This document shows, one piece after another, positions 32,028-32,133 of a stretch of DNA of 32,133 bases. The stretch comes from Micavibrio sp. UBA5572 (lineage in GTDB: Bacteria; Pseudomonadota; Alphaproteobacteria; Micavibrionales; Micavibrionaceae). Location: contig DIMG01000012.1 of the NCBI GenBank assembly GCA_002425415.1, positions 1-32,133 of the forward strand, read 5' to 3'. The notes below the pieces were generated by a model. It was not told where the DNA came from and did not search any database. It was given only the letters and a program-made list of their open reading frames with translations. A program made the translations under genes and the position numbers. The stretch's first letter is position 1. Every line of letters begins with the position of its first letter.

Positions 32028-32133
32028 ATGATGGGATTTTCAATTTCTAGGATAATTTCTCGGGCTTGGGGGCATACGGCTCTTTCTGTGCTGATAGGGA
32101 TCGGCCTTGTCTCTTTGATCGCTCCTTCTTTCG
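32028..32133 (+). CDS. Start of a membrane or secreted protein, cut by the window edge
   Basis: ATG at 32028 (or the adjacent 32031) with 'caggggtattg' just upstream and 'aaggagg' at 32005-32011. The frame stays open to the last base. The first 35 residues, 'MMGFSISRIISRAWGHTAL' then a hydrophobic stretch 'LSVLIGIGLVSLIAPSF', look like a basic N-terminus plus signal or TM helix. No family can be named from so little. Its base composition (T- and G-rich on the + strand) differs from the rest of the window. Confidence 0.5.
   Translation, partial: MMGFSISRIISRAWGHTALSVLIGIGLVSLIAPSF

Noticed and set aside
31783..32028. + strand ORF of 81 codons in the gap after mnmC
   Set aside because: It runs straight through the dispersed repeat at 31911-31950, its product is a mix of His/Pro/Thr with no pattern, and it ends where the better-supported gene at 32028 begins.
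1..32133. tRNA, rRNA, CRISPR arrays, transposases, riboswitches
   Set aside because: Scanned by eye on both strands, especially in gaps over 100 bases; no cloverleaf, rRNA core sequence, spaced repeats, DDE/tyrosine recombinase or known riboswitch motif was found. A short ncRNA could still be missed without a covariance search.

Overview
The window looks like chromosomal DNA of an alphaproteobacterium, probably near the Rhodospirillales/Micavibrio-type lineages. The evidence is gene content and order: hemC-hemD-Mic60-like-HemY_N runs opposite to tsaD-gpsA-EVE, the SdhC/SdhD pair is of the alphaproteobacterial type, and the pyrE PRPP loop has the 'EDLQTDGGSK' form. The lineage is inferred, not shown. 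I see no rRNA, tRNA, CRISPR array or transposase. No gap between genes exceeds 300 bases.

Layout. (1) 1-6665 is an exopolysaccharide locus in two converging halves. The + strand has the 3' part of a Wza-like SLBB export protein and a GT2 glycosyltransferase. The - strand has a Wzy/WaaL-like membrane protein, a GT4 transferase, a Wzz-like chain-length protein and a second GT2. Between the halves sit a hemerythrin-like protein and a 67-aa unknown, with a duplicated piece of the first GT2 gene on either side of the hemerythrin. (2) 6874-8529 holds an acidic protein of unknown function and a rhomboid protease, separated by a dispersed intergenic repeat. (3) 8518-13100 (-) is a tightly overlapped hemC-hemD-Mic60-HemY_N operon, in which the Mic60-like protein carries an N-terminal helix-turn-helix. 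(4) 13214-17119 (+) is tsaD-gpsA-EVE followed by an amino-acid-type ABC permease and ATPase without a binding protein. (5) acs, a small ORF, then pyrE-nadK-yggU and a DUF1761 membrane protein. (6) 21722-28345 is a broken-up succinate dehydrogenase locus. Transcription order on the - strand is sdhC-sdhD-two solute-binding proteins-GxxExxY protein-sdhA, then an aldo/keto reductase on the other strand, then sdhB. (7) 28553-29976 (+) is a periplasmic EF-hand protein, an ECF-type sigma factor and a one-TM putative anti-sigma protein. (8) mnmC (-) and the start of a further + strand gene at the window edge.

Most notable: the GxxExxY gene is bounded by about 25-bp inverted repeats and sits inside the sdh operon; the HTH-Mic60 fusion; the direct repeats around the hemerythrin gene; and an A/C-rich bias of the + strand that seems independent of gene direction and may reverse at the right edge. 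I found no clearly new multi-gene defence or mobile system. The best candidates for undescribed biology are the sdh operon with its inserted sensor/binding proteins and the HTH-Mic60 protein.
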